From positions 1 through 64,000 of the forward strand of contig NZ_JALGQE010000020.1 of the NCBI RefSeq assembly GCF_022810405.1: DNA of 64,000 bases, read 5' to 3'. This document shows positions 34,713 to 43,664 of this stretch, one piece after another. The notes under the pieces are model-generated. The model saw nothing but the letters and a program-made list of their open reading frames with translations, had not been told where the DNA came from and ran no database searches. The stretch comes from Rhodococcus sp. ARC_M5 (GTDB taxonomy: Bacteria > Actinomycetota > Actinomycetes > Mycobacteriales > Mycobacteriaceae). The translations under genes were made by a program, and so were the position numbers. The first letter of the stretch is position 1, and each line of letters opens with the position of its first letter.

Positions 34713-36341
34713 CTATCGGGCCAGGTCGTAGTCGGATGCGGTGGCGGTGATGGTGGTGACGTAGTTCTGGGTCTCCGAGTAGGGCGGGACGCCGCCGAAC
34801 TGTTGGACCGCTCCTGGGCCGGCGTTGTATCCGGCGAGCATCAGCTCCACGGGATCGCCGGTGATAGAGCCGGATTCGATACCCGGCCGTAGGGTGTCGG
34901 CGACCGAGCAGTTGTAGCGTCCCTGCGCCATGACGGCATCGCCGATGTCGTTGGGATCGCCCTCCCCCGCAGCTCCGGTGACCACGCCCTGATCGTCGAC
35001 GGGGAAACCGAACGACGCCCACGTTCCGGGGAGGAACTGCGCATACCCTTCGGCCCCGGCCGGGCTGGTCAGACCCGGTGTGAAGCCGGATTCCTGTTTG
35101 AGCTGAGCGGCGAGGATCGCGGGAGAGACTTCGCGGCACTGAGCGGACGACAGAGCGAGCCACGGCTCGAACTCGGGAGGGATCTGGCCGGCGGCGAGAT
35201 CTCCGTGATCACCGAGACCGGCACCGGGTGCGGTGGTGCAGTTCCCGGTCGCCTTCGCTGCGGATCCGCCGCCGCCGGGGACGGGCCCGTAGGTCTGCCC
35301 GGGTGCCGGTGCGCCGTGGCCGACGGTGGTGACGTGGACGTGGTCGAAGTGGTTCTGGGTGGGAGATCCCCTGTCCTCCATGGTGTTCGGTTCACCTTGG
35401 GAGGGGATGTATTCCTGTCGCCAGATCATGTATTCGATCTGGAGGTAGTCGCGGTTGCTCCACAGGTAGTCCTTGACCTGGTCGCCGAGTGCTTTGCCTT
35501 CCTCGGAGGGCCAGTTGTCGATCATGATGTCCGCGGCCCGGCCGGAGGGGTGGTCGTCGAATCCCCCACCGTCGGCGCGCCACCCACCTATGGTGGTGAT
35601 CTGCGGGAACTTCGCGTGCACAGCGCGGGCGACGCGGACCGTGTCGACCTGGAAGTGCTCCTCGGAGCCGACATTGGCGGGCAGTGCTGCCATCTCGGCG
35701 GAGCCGCCGGTCGACGGTGCGGGGGTTGTCGGGGTGCTCGTCGACGGGAGTGGGCTCTGGCCGGTCGCTCCGGTGCCGGGGTCGGCGGCGGCGTCGTAGA
35801 AGGGTTGCGGGTCGATCGCGTTGCCCGGTGCCCAGCCGCCGGGGTGGTACTCGAAGTGCAGGTGCGCGCCGGTCGACTGTCCGTTGTTGCCGATGTCGGC
35901 GATGTGCTGACCGGCGGTGACGCGGTCCCCGACCTTCACCAGCACACCGTCGGGGAACATGTGGCCGTAGACGGTGGAGACGACCGCGCCGTCGATGTTG
36001 TGATCGAGCACGATCCACATGCCGAACCCGTCGGCGGGTCCGGCTTTCGAGACGACGCCGTCGGCGTAGGCGTAGATCGGTGTCCCGACCGGACCTGCCA
36101 GGTCGATGCCGTTGTGGTTGGTGCCCCATCGCGTCCCGAACGGGCTCGACACGGTCGATTCGGTGGTCTTGACCGGCTTGGAGAACGACCCGGCCGGAAC
36201 CCCGCCTGCAGCAGAGGAAATGCCCTTCCCGGGAAGACAATCGGTCGGCACTTCCTCGCGCACACCGGTGGTGACGAACAGGACCACGAACAGTGACAGT
36301 GCGAGCACCACAGCGAGGGCGATCGCGCCGCCTTTTTTCAC
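34713..36341 (-). CDS. multi-domain peptidoglycan hydrolase of conjugation
   Basis: A 542-aa exported or membrane-anchored wall hydrolase. After a signal anchor (ALAVVLALSLFVVLFV, residues 8-23) come an M23 endopeptidase domain (TNHNGIDLAG, His76 and Asp80; GAHLHFEYH, His160/His162), a middle domain with DHPSGRAADIMI and HFDHVHV resembling the zinc-binding motifs of M15-like D-Ala-D-Ala peptidases, and a C-terminal soluble lytic transglycosylase (LKQESGFTPGLTSPAGAEGYAQFLPGTW, catalytic Glu). Such enzymes open peptidoglycan for the secretion channel. The GTG at 36339-36341 overlaps the stop of the HTH gene (GTGA), so translation is coupled. Three different hydrolase types in one chain is unusual. 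Confidence 0.85.
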   Translation of the reverse strand: MKKGGAIALAVVLALSLFVVLFVTTGVREEVPTDCLPGKGISSAAGGVPAGSFSKPVKTTESTVSSPFGTRWGTNHNGIDLAGPVGTPIYAYADGVVSKAGPADGFGMWIVLDHNIDGAVVSTVYGHMFPDGVLVKVGDRVTAGQHIADIGNNGQSTGAHLHFEYHPGGWAPGNAIDPQPFYDAAADPGTGATGQSPLPSTSTPTTPAPSTGGSAEMAALPANVGSEEHFQVDTVRVARAVHAKFPQITTIGGWRADGGGFDDHPSGRAADIMIDNWPSEEGKALGDQVKDYLWSNRDYLQIEYMIWRQEYIPSQGEPNTMEDRGSPTQNHFDHVHVTTVGHGAPAPGQTYGPVPGGGGSAAKATGNCTTAPGAGLGDHGDLAAGQIPPEFEPWLALSSAQCREVSPAILAAQLKQESGFTPGLTSPAGAEGYAQFLPGTWASFGFPVDDQGVVTGAAGEGDPNDIGDAVMAQGRYNCSVADTLRPGIESGSITGDPVELMLAGYNAGPGAVQQFGGVPPYSETQNYVTTITATASDYDLAR

Positions 36342-36679
36342 AACGCCGCCGCCGCCGAAATCGACTCCGCGACGATCGATCGCGGGGCGTGGGCGGCCAA
36401 ACGCTCGGTGAGGGAACGGTTCTCCGACCGCAGTCGGGTGATCTCCTCCTCGGCGGCACGAAGTCGTGCGGTCACCTCGTCCGCTGCGGGGCGACGCGAG
36501 GGCCCGTACTTGTCCTTGATCCACCGGGCCACGGTGTTCTCGTGTGCCCCGATCGAGACAGCCAAGGCGGCAACGCATTCGGCGCGGGAGGAGTAGTTGT
36601 GTCGCGACTTCTCGTATTGATCGAGCGCCCACGCGCGGGTCTGCGCCGGGTATTCGGCGCGGGGGTACTCGGCGGTCAT
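36338..36679 (-). CDS. IS3 OrfA-like HTH/coiled-coil protein, 113 aa
   Basis: The layout is that of an IS3-family OrfA: a helix-turn-helix (SSRAECVAALAVSIGAHENTVARWIKDKYG) followed by a heptad-rich leucine zipper (RLRAAEEEITRLRSENRSLTERLAAHA). There is no OrfB and no terminal inverted repeat nearby, and the gene is locked into the transfer operon: its ATG overlaps the ATPase stop and its stop overlaps the next GTG start. It is thus more likely a domesticated DNA-binding regulator or adaptor than an insertion sequence. DNA target unknown. Confidence 0.65.
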   Translation of the reverse strand: MTAEYPRAEYPAQTRAWALDQYEKSRHNYSSRAECVAALAVSIGAHENTVARWIKDKYGPSRRPAADEVTARLRAAEEEITRLRSENRSLTERLAAHAPRSIVAESISAAAAL

Positions 36680-38550
36680 CACTGCGCTCCGACCAGTGCC
36701 GTGTCGTGCGCGTAATGGGCGTCGTCGGTATCGGCGGCGTGGTGCTGGCCGCCGGCGAAGTACTCGGCGAAGCGGGCGTTGGTGTCGTGGACTCCGGTGT
36801 CGTATTCGACGTCGGTGAGCACCGTCTGGATGGGGATGCCGGGGGTGTTGTCCTTGGCGACCTTGATCAGGAACTTCCCGCGCCCGATCGGGTTGCGGAC
36901 GGTGCGCCGTTCGGACCCGCGTAGCGCTGCCCCGCGCGACCAGGAGGTGACCATCCCTGCTTCGGCGTCGGTGAACTTCAGCTCCCCGGACAGGCGCTCG
37001 ACCTCGCCGATCGGCAGTCCCCCGCACACGACCATGCCGGCGCGGTCGATGAAGCCCTTCGCGGTCTTGATGTCGGCTTCGGTGGGCAGGGTTTCGAGGT
37101 CACGGCCGGTGTGGGTGATCATCAGCAGCCCGGTCGCGTCGGTGCGGTTGAGGCGGGTGATCTCGTTGACGCGGGCGACCATGCCCGGTCCGGCACCGAT
37201 GACCTGCCACAGCTCGTCGAGTGCCATCAGGAACAGGCGTTGGCGGTCCAGGCCTGCGTCGGCGAGCAGGTGTGCAGCTTCGACGGTGCCGTAGGCGTCG
37301 GCCCAGCAGGAGAGCATCACGGCCGCTTTGAGGGTGGTGTCTCCCCGGTCGAGGGATGAGACGTCGATGCAGATCATCGGTGCGTCGAGGTCGATCGGTT
37401 CGGTGGTGTGGTCGGCGAAGATGTCTCCGAGTGGGCCTGAGGTCAGTGCACCGAGGGCTTGCATCAGTTCGGTGATGGCTTCGCGGTAGCCCTCGCGATC
37501 GGTCTTGTAGGCCGCTTGGAGCATGTCTGCCGAGCCGGCGTCGATGCGGGTGTAGAGGTCTTTGAGCAGCGGCGGGTGGGTGTAGGAGAATCCGCCGTCG
37601 GCGTACAGCTCGCGCAGCGCGATACCGATCAGGGAGTTCTCGAAGGCTTTCACCGAGTGGGTGTCGTAGCGGATCAGCTCGACCAGGGCGCAGACGGCGT
37701 TGATCTGGCGGGTGGAGATGGTGATGGTGGCGACGTCGATCAGCTCGTCGAGCTCGGCGATGCGATCGGGGTCGGTTTCTGCGTTGCGGGCGGCGATCGC
37801 GCGGACGACGGCCTGCCCGAGGGCTCCGGCGGCGAGGGGGTTGAGATGTCCACCGCCGTGGCCGAGGGTGATCACCTGCCCGCCGACCAGGTGGGTGAGC
37901 TTTACGTACTCGCCTTTGATGTCGCCGGCGACGATCGGGGTCTGCCCCCATCCGCACGCCCCGAGGAGGATCTTGCGGATCAGCGTCGACTTCCCCAGGC
38001 CGGGCAGGGACAGAACGAACATCGACGGGTTTCCGATGAGCTTGTCGCGGAAGTACGCGAACGGATCGCAGGAGACGGCGTTGCCGGTGATGGCGTGCTG
38101 ACCGACGATGGTGCCCGCCGAGGGTGCGGCCGCGCCGATCGCCCACGGGTTGAGCCCGCACATCTGCACCGAGGTCGCTTCGTACTCGATCGGGGCCGGG
38201 ACGGTCGACATCCGGCCACCACCGGCTCCTTTGAGGCCGCGTGCGCTCGACGACAGTGCTGCGCGCCACCAGGGGTCTCCCGCTGCCTCGTGGACGGCTT
38301 GTTCGGCCCGTGGGTGGTCGTTGCGCCACCGGGTCAGCCCGAGGCCGCGCCGGGAAAGAGCGGAGGGCTCTTCGGCGTCGCCGGTGGCGATGAGGGCGGC
38401 GAGCTCGGCGTAGTCGGTGTCGCCGATGATCCACCGCACGAACGCCGACGGCTGCGGCGTTGACGTCTCGTACAGGTCGGGCTCGTCGGACCTGGCCTCG
38501 TCGTACCGAGGGTCGTAGTCCCTGCGCGGGCGGTGGTCGGTCGTCGTCAT
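36679..38550 (-). CDS. VirB4/TraE-like conjugation ATPase
   Basis: A 623-aa P-loop ATPase. Walker A is LPGLGKST at residues 182-189 and Walker B is LFLMALDELW at 439-448, with further VirB4-family features around them (VAGDIKGEY, THTGRDLETLPT). It powers assembly of the secretion channel or substrate transfer on the inner membrane face. There is no membrane segment. The start is preceded by AGAAAAGAGA. It follows the SCO6880-type protein with a 53-base gap and overlaps the HTH gene. Confidence 0.8.
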   Translation of the reverse strand: MTTTDHRPRRDYDPRYDEARSDEPDLYETSTPQPSAFVRWIIGDTDYAELAALIATGDAEEPSALSRRGLGLTRWRNDHPRAEQAVHEAAGDPWWRAALSSSARGLKGAGGGRMSTVPAPIEYEATSVQMCGLNPWAIGAAAPSAGTIVGQHAITGNAVSCDPFAYFRDKLIGNPSMFVLSLPGLGKSTLIRKILLGACGWGQTPIVAGDIKGEYVKLTHLVGGQVITLGHGGGHLNPLAAGALGQAVVRAIAARNAETDPDRIAELDELIDVATITISTRQINAVCALVELIRYDTHSVKAFENSLIGIALRELYADGGFSYTHPPLLKDLYTRIDAGSADMLQAAYKTDREGYREAITELMQALGALTSGPLGDIFADHTTEPIDLDAPMICIDVSSLDRGDTTLKAAVMLSCWADAYGTVEAAHLLADAGLDRQRLFLMALDELWQVIGAGPGMVARVNEITRLNRTDATGLLMITHTGRDLETLPTEADIKTAKGFIDRAGMVVCGGLPIGEVERLSGELKFTDAEAGMVTSWSRGAALRGSERRTVRNPIGRGKFLIKVAKDNTPGIPIQTVLTDVEYDTGVHDTNARFAEYFAGGQHHAADTDDAHYAHDTALVGAQ

Positions 38551-38603
38551 CGTGAGTGTCTCTTTTCTCGGGCAGGGGTGGGCCGGATGCGGTCGGCGGC
38601 GCT

Positions 38604-40109
38604 CTAGCTGCGGCGCACGAGGATCGAAGTGGAGATCTGATCGGGCAGGAGCACTCCGACGCCGAGACCGGCGGCGAACGCGGCGTCCTGGAAGGCGAAC
38701 GCACGCCGCAGTCGCAGGCGGGAGCGGGCAGCGAGTGATTCGGTGACGGCGGCCGCGTTCGCAATTTCTTCGACCGATCCGACGGTGATCGTCAGCAGTG
38801 CCGAATAGCGTTCGTATCCGGCTCCGGAGACCATCTCGCGGCGGGCCTGCTCGGCGATCTCGTGGCGCTTCTCCGACCCGGCGGAGGTGATCTTGTTGCC
38901 GCGAGAGTTGATCGCGTGCAGGGCGTCTCGGTGTTGCTTGTCGACCTTCTTCGCGGCATCCCCGGCGGTGTAGGGGCGGTAGACGAGCGTCAATCGCTTA
39001 CGGGGGATGTCGTCGTGCGGCTGCAGCAGCGGTTTGAGGACGGTGTCGGTGAACACCGATTCCGGCGGTGCAGCCATCTCCCACACGACCGAGACACCGC
39101 CGTCGTGGCGGTAGTGACCCCACTCTGTCTTCGCGCGTCCCGGTCCGGCGTCGTCCCAGTCCACGCCATGCTCTTCGCCGGAGATTTCGAGTTCCTCGAA
39201 GTCGTTCTCGGTCGAGGGGTTGTAGGAGCGGTGCACGGCCGCGGTGATCTCGGCGGCGGTCATCGGCTGGGCGTCGATCCCGGCACCGGAGAGCGACTCG
39301 TACAGATCCGGCAGACGGCGGGCCAGTTCGGTGGCCATCTCTTCGGGGTCCTTCTGGCGTTCGCGGGTGGTGGCGCGGAAGGTGATCGACAGCCGTGCCA
39401 GGGTGCGGTGGCGACCCGAGGGCATCCGGACGGCGGACTGCTCGACGAACGACGCAGCCAGCGGCGGTGCGGTGGGGACGAGTTCGTGTTCGGCGCGCCG
39501 TGCCAGGCGCAGGCCCGTGGCAGGGATGTTCTCCACCACCACCACAGCTCCGACGATGTCGCCGGGTAGTCCGAGGTCGGCGAGGTAGACGCCCCAGTCT
39601 GCGGTGTAGAGGTCTTTGTCGCGCTGGACGATCGCTTCGTCACCGCCCGGGAGGGCATCGAATACGACGGTGTAGCGGTGATCGTCGGGGTTGTGGATCA
39701 TCCCGAACTCGTTGCCGTGACGGTCGATTCCCATGTAGACCTTGGTGCGGGCGAGCAGGCCAGGGAGCTTGTAGCGGCCACCAGGGATCCTCGAGTGCGG
39801 TCCGGCGTGGTACTCCGTGGACTTGTCGATGTGCTTACGCCGCATCCATTGCATTCTCAGTTGTCCTGTCTCGTAAAGGGTTCGGCCGTTCGGGGCGATG
39901 ACCAGAGGGGTGAGGATGAGCGCGCCGACACCCATCAGAGCCAGTCCAACGACGACGTGGACGAAGATCAGGACTGCGAACGAGACCGCGAAAAACCCTG
40001 CACCGTAGGCAATGACCTTCGTCGGCAGGCCAAACGCGAACGTGCTCTGCGGCCGGTTACCTGCCGAATAGATCGGCGGCTCGTACGGGGCTTCGAGCTG
40101 CGCGCTCAT
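38604..40109 (-). CDS. SCO6880-family transfer protein (PrgI-like + cytoplasmic part)
   Basis: A 501-aa protein with two adjacent membrane segments at residues 30-75 (VIAYGAGFFAVSFAVLIFVHVVVGLALMGVG and ALILTPLVIAP), then a long soluble region. The overall plan, PrgI-like N-terminus plus a VirB4 N-terminal-like part (TKVYMGIDRHGNEFGMIHNP...), matches the SCO6880 family found next to VirB4 ATPases in actinobacterial T4SS loci. It probably anchors the ATPase at the membrane. Its start overlaps the stop of the VirB6-like gene by 4 bases (ATGA). Confidence 0.8.
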   Translation of the reverse strand: MSAQLEAPYEPPIYSAGNRPQSTFAFGLPTKVIAYGAGFFAVSFAVLIFVHVVVGLALMGVGALILTPLVIAPNGRTLYETGQLRMQWMRRKHIDKSTEYHAGPHSRIPGGRYKLPGLLARTKVYMGIDRHGNEFGMIHNPDDHRYTVVFDALPGGDEAIVQRDKDLYTADWGVYLADLGLPGDIVGAVVVVENIPATGLRLARRAEHELVPTAPPLAASFVEQSAVRMPSGRHRTLARLSITFRATTRERQKDPEEMATELARRLPDLYESLSGAGIDAQPMTAAEITAAVHRSYNPSTENDFEELEISGEEHGVDWDDAGPGRAKTEWGHYRHDGGVSVVWEMAAPPESVFTDTVLKPLLQPHDDIPRKRLTLVYRPYTAGDAAKKVDKQHRDALHAINSRGNKITSAGSEKRHEIAEQARREMVSGAGYERYSALLTITVGSVEEIANAAAVTESLAARSRLRLRRAFAFQDAAFAAGLGVGVLLPDQISTSILVRRS

Positions 40110-41668
40110 CGTTGAATCCGTCCGTGGTAGTTGCCGACTGCGCCTTCAGCGGCCGAGCCGAGAGTGGTCGAGGCCGAGCCTGCGGTGCGGCCTACGGTGC
40201 CCGCAGCTTTGAGTGCCCCTGCTGCGCCGCGCAGGGTTGCCGAGGTACCGGTGCGGCCGGCCGATGCAGCGGCCGTTCCGACTCTGCGGGCTGCGCCCAT
40301 CGGCCCGGACGATGCGCCCGCGTGCGAGGGACTCGCTCCACCGTTGTAGCGGCCCTGGAAACCGGGAGACGAACGTGCGCCGGTACCGGCCGCACCCGAA
40401 GACCCGCCCTTGCCGCCACCCGAGGATCCGCCGACGGAGTTCGCGACCGAGCCGAGGGCACGCGATGCAGCCATCCCACCGGCACCCATCACCGCCCCGC
40501 CTGCTGCGCCGAGCTGACCGACCTCCCTGCCACCGGCGGAGATGGTGTCCGCTGCGGGAGCGACGATCTTGATCAAGGTGGGTAGGGAGAACCCGATTAT
40601 CGCCAGGAGGACGGAGCCGATGATGACGGTGGCGATCTGATCCGAGCTCGACGCCGACGACGCCCAGAACGCGAACAGGTACAGCAGCGTCGCGACCGGT
40701 TTGAACAGCAACGCGCCGAGAGTGAAGGCAATCATCGACTTGTAGGAGCTGCGCCCGGTGCCGGTGGCCGACGCGGCAGCGGCGAGCGGGATCACGGCCA
40801 CGACGACGCACAGCACCGCCTCACGGATCAACAGTGCGATCAATTGGGCGACCGACCCGAGGAATGCGAACCCAGCGCAGGCGAGCGCGAGGATCGGGCC
40901 GAGGCCGGTCTTGTCGTCGAACGCGGTGATGGCAGTGATCTTCTCGTTCAGGTCTCCGCCGACGAACTTCTCCAGCGCGTATGCAGAGGCGATGTCGCCG
41001 CCTTGATGGAACATCAACACCAGAATCGGCAGCAGTGACACGGTGACGACGGTGCGCACCAACATGGTCGCGGTCTCGGTGGCCCCTTCCATCACCGCTT
41101 GTTTGCGGGCGATCGCGAGCTTGATCATCGCAATCACGATCGAGGCGAACAAGGCGACCACGGTGAATCCGGAGATGATGTTGCGCAGGCCCGACATGGC
41201 GTTCTCGGCGGCGAGGCCCGGAATGCCCGAGGACATCCAGAACGTCATCACCGACCGGAATGCTTGGGTGTTGCCTTCCATCACCGATTTGGCGAAGTCC
41301 CCGACCGGGTCACCCCAGAATGTCGAGAGTGTGGAGTCGACGGCGGTGGAGAACGCGTCGCCGGGGTGATCGGTGAACGCGTTGTCCAGGCACAGTGCCT
41401 CGTCCATGAAGCCGCCCACGGCGGTTCCCTCGAGTGCGTCGTTGAGCCAACCGTCACCGAGGACCGGCGAGCCTTCGGCAACGCACTCGCGGCGTTGTTG
41501 CTGGAAGTCGTTGCCGTCGGCGTCGGGGTTGATCTGCTCGGTCAGATTCGGTGTGGGTGCCGGTGTCGGATCTTGGGCGTGGGCGAGTCCGCTGGCCCCG
41601 ACTACCGCGATCAGTGAGAGCAGTGCGATGACGACAGCGCGGGCGGCGAAGGCCGCTGTGCGGGTCAC
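40106..41668 (-). CDS. VirB6/TrbL-like polytopic membrane protein
   Basis: A 520-aa protein with a cleavable signal (AVVIALLSLIAVVGASGLAHAQ) followed by at least six membrane segments, for example GFTVVALFASIVIAMIKLAIA, ILALACAGFAFLGSVAQLIALLI and IATVIIGSVLLAIIGFSLPTLI. The C-terminal 130 residues are a Gly/Ala/Ser-rich cytoplasmic tail, characteristic of VirB6/TrbL proteins. It would form the inner-membrane pore of the T4SS. The GTG at 41666-41668 overlaps the previous stop (GTGA), and an upstream extension is not supported. Confidence 0.8.
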   Translation of the reverse strand: MTRTAAFAARAVVIALLSLIAVVGASGLAHAQDPTPAPTPNLTEQINPDADGNDFQQQRRECVAEGSPVLGDGWLNDALEGTAVGGFMDEALCLDNAFTDHPGDAFSTAVDSTLSTFWGDPVGDFAKSVMEGNTQAFRSVMTFWMSSGIPGLAAENAMSGLRNIISGFTVVALFASIVIAMIKLAIARKQAVMEGATETATMLVRTVVTVSLLPILVLMFHQGGDIASAYALEKFVGGDLNEKITAITAFDDKTGLGPILALACAGFAFLGSVAQLIALLIREAVLCVVVAVIPLAAAASATGTGRSSYKSMIAFTLGALLFKPVATLLYLFAFWASSASSSDQIATVIIGSVLLAIIGFSLPTLIKIVAPAADTISAGGREVGQLGAAGGAVMGAGGMAASRALGSVANSVGGSSGGGKGGSSGAAGTGARSSPGFQGRYNGGASPSHAGASSGPMGAARRVGTAAASAGRTGTSATLRGAAGALKAAGTVGRTAGSASTTLGSAAEGAVGNYHGRIQR

Positions 41669-42504
41669 AGTGCCCACCGGGTGAAACCATCGAGCGAGCT
41701 GTACGGGCCGCCAGTAGTGGCACCGTCGAGTTTGCTGACCTTCCAGGTGCCACCATCCCACGCCATATTCAGGCGCAGTCCTGTGTAGGTCGGGTTCTGC
41801 ATCCGTCTACCGGCGTCATCGACATCGCGGATCTGAGCGAGCTCGACGACGGCGAAACTGTCCGTGCAGGAGAGGATCTTGAACGCCATGGGTGCCCGCA
41901 ATGCCACAGTCTCGGTGTTGACCGGTTTCGCGAGTTCTGCTTCTTTCTTCTCCTGGGTACCGATCTTCTCGTCAGGTATCAGGGTGAGCTTCTCCGTGGA
42001 TTCGACAGCCACGGGTCCGCCCGCGAGGCCGCGGGGTAGGAAGTTAGCGGCGGCCAGTGCCGCGCCTTGCGGGGTGCGGGTGTAGCCGGCGAGGACCAGG
42101 CCGTCGATGTACGACGGACCATCCGTCTCGGAGTACAGGGTCGAGACACCGAAGTTGCGTTGGATCATCATCGACTCCGGGGACGTCACCGGTCGGCCGT
42201 CATTCGTGCATTCGACACGCGGCCCGGTCGGCTCACGCTGCGGCAATGGTTGGCCGGCAGGGTTGTTCGGGACCATCACAGTGCGCCCGGACAGGTCCGC
42301 GTCGGGAACACCGAACCCTTCCGCGCCGGTGTCGAGCTCGGAGCCACCGGTGGCAGGTGCTGCTGTCGTCGGCGGTGGACCAGCGGTCGTCGGCGGGGTG
42401 TCGTCGTCGTTCATGTTCGGGATGACGAAGACGATCGCGCCGACGACCGCGACGACGACGAATACGGCGAGGCCGATGAGGAGTTTGCGTGTCAGGGCGC
42501 TCAT
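41665..42504 (-). CDS. membrane-anchored transfer protein, paralog 2 (279 aa)
   Basis: A signal-anchored protein: membrane segment KLLIGLAVFVVVAVVGAIVFVI, Pro/Thr-rich linker, then an extracytoplasmic domain. The block GYTRTPQGAALAAANFL and the C-terminal LDGFTRWAL correspond to GYSQTPQGAVLAAIIGQ and LDGFTTLEHN of the next-upstream gene, so the two are paralogs. Start ATG 42502-42504 overlaps that gene's stop (ATGA). Probably a channel scaffold or surface subunit; the fold is not recognised. Confidence 0.7.
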   Translation of the reverse strand: MSALTRKLLIGLAVFVVVAVVGAIVFVIPNMNDDDTPPTTAGPPPTTAAPATGGSELDTGAEGFGVPDADLSGRTVMVPNNPAGQPLPQREPTGPRVECTNDGRPVTSPESMMIQRNFGVSTLYSETDGPSYIDGLVLAGYTRTPQGAALAAANFLPRGLAGGPVAVESTEKLTLIPDEKIGTQEKKEAELAKPVNTETVALRAPMAFKILSCTDSFAVVELAQIRDVDDAGRRMQNPTYTGLRLNMAWDGGTWKVSKLDGATTGGPYSSLDGFTRWAL

Positions 42505-43142
42505 CAGTTGTGCTCCAACGTGGTGAAGCCGTCGAGCGAGTCCAGCTCGACCGCATCGATGTTCTCTTCGGTGGTCGGCAGGACAATGCGCCAGTCGTCG
42601 GCGATCCACTGCAGAGCAACGGGGTAGGCGTAGAGCTGGTCGTCGCCGCCGATGGTTTGAGCCACCGACACCGCCGCCGAGAGTGGGTTGTCCGTGTAGT
42701 CGGTGACCTCGAACCCGACGAACCTCGGTGCAGCGTCGGCCGGAACGGATCCGGAAACGGTGACGGCGGCGCGTGCGGCCGCGAACTCGTCACGTCCGGG
42801 CCCGGGTGCGGTGACGGTGTTGACCACCTCCGGCCATGCCCGGTCGTCGGCGACGGCGAGTGCTGTCTGGCCGATGATGGCGGCCAGGACCGCACCTTGC
42901 GGGGTCTGGGAGTAGCCGCTGCGGTTCACCGACGTCCCGGTGGCGGGCCCGTCGACCCGCGATGTCGGCACCGATACCCCTGCGATCTCGCGCCAGGTCA
43001 GCTCGGCCGGAGCGGAGCGGAGGTCCGGTGCCGGATTGACCGCCCCGGTGGCCGGGTTGTCGTCGTTGTCGGATCCGCACGCAGCGAGAACGAGGACGGT
43101 CGCTGCGGCTGCGGCGATCCGGAGTGTGCGCGAGACGGTCAT
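42504..43142 (-). CDS. transfer-operon lipoprotein, paralog 1 (212 aa)
   Basis: A lipoprotein with a short signal (RTLRIAAAAATVLVLAAC, lipobox Cys22) and a domain shared with the adjacent 279-aa protein (GYSQTPQGAVLAA; ending in SLDGFTTLEHN). One copy is lipid-anchored and the other has a membrane helix, which suggests that they form a pair in the outer-face scaffold. GAAAGG lies 9 bases upstream of the start. It follows the three small membrane proteins. Confidence 0.75.
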   Translation of the reverse strand: MTVSRTLRIAAAAATVLVLAACGSDNDDNPATGAVNPAPDLRSAPAELTWREIAGVSVPTSRVDGPATGTSVNRSGYSQTPQGAVLAAIIGQTALAVADDRAWPEVVNTVTAPGPGRDEFAAARAAVTVSGSVPADAAPRFVGFEVTDYTDNPLSAAVSVAQTIGGDDQLYAYPVALQWIADDWRIVLPTTEENIDAVELDSLDGFTTLEHN

Positions 43143-43191
43143 CGAGAGATGCCTTTCGGTTGAATTCGGTGCGTTTGCAGTAGGATTGGAC

Positions 43192-43461
43192 TCAGGCGAG
43201 GACGGCTTGGGCGATGCCGGATGCGGAGCCGATGATCGCAGCGCAGATCAGGATGCGAGCCAGGGTGGCGTCCTCGACCATCTGCGTGCCGGTGGATTTG
43301 CGTTGGTTGACGAACACCGCCCCGCACACGAACAGCGCTGCGATGCAGGCGATGATGGCGAACCACAGCAGCCACGACAAGCCGGTCATGATCGGCTGCC
43401 ACACCTCGTCGGGCCACTCGACCGGTGAGGTCGGTGGTTGCGCGAGCACGACGGTGTTCAT
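43192..43461 (-). CDS. two-helix membrane protein, copy 3 of tandem set (89 aa)
   Basis: A small integral membrane protein: segment GLSWLLWFAIIACIAALFVCGAVFV, a polar loop (NQRKSTGTQMVEDATLAR) and a second helix ILICAAIIGSASGIAQAVL. The two-helix plan is like TrbC/VirB2 pilins. The layout matches the two upstream neighbours, with the loop differing. Its start at 43461 overlaps the previous stop by 4 bases. Confidence 0.7.
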   Translation of the reverse strand: MNTVVLAQPPTSPVEWPDEVWQPIMTGLSWLLWFAIIACIAALFVCGAVFVNQRKSTGTQMVEDATLARILICAAIIGSASGIAQAVLA

Positions 43462-43664
43462 GTCATCGCCGCCGTGACCACTGTATTCGCCACTCCAGCA
43501 ACGAATCCGAGCAGAATCGACACATACAGCAGTCCGATGGCCCGCTGGTTGGCCTGACACCAGCGGCCCCTGAATTGGTCGTACGCAAGCTCACCGCCGC
43601 CAACCATGACTCCGACAATCGAGGCAATGATCAGACCCCACAGAGTCCAGTTCACGATGGTCAT
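43458..43664 (-). CDS. two-helix membrane protein, copy 2 of tandem set (68 aa)
   Basis: The shortest of three tandem paralogs, lacking the N-terminal extension: helix TLWGLIIASIVGVMVGGGELAYD, loop QFRGRWCQANQRA, helix IGLLYVSILLGFVAGVANTVV. Start ATG 43662-43664 overlaps the preceding stop (ATGA) and the next start overlaps its own stop. It is too short to be noticed in isolation but is firmly placed by the overlaps. Confidence 0.65.
   Translation of the reverse strand: MTIVNWTLWGLIIASIVGVMVGGGELAYDQFRGRWCQANQRAIGLLYVSILLGFVAGVANTVVTAAMT

Noticed and set aside
33646..36296. Long open frames on both strands across 33.6-36.3 kb
   Set aside because: Arg/Pro-rich shadow reading of the hydrolase and membrane genes; no recognisable motif.
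36338..36679. An insertion sequence
   Set aside because: OrfA-like gene only; no OrfB, terminal inverted repeats or target duplication, and overlaps at both ends show that it belongs to the operon.
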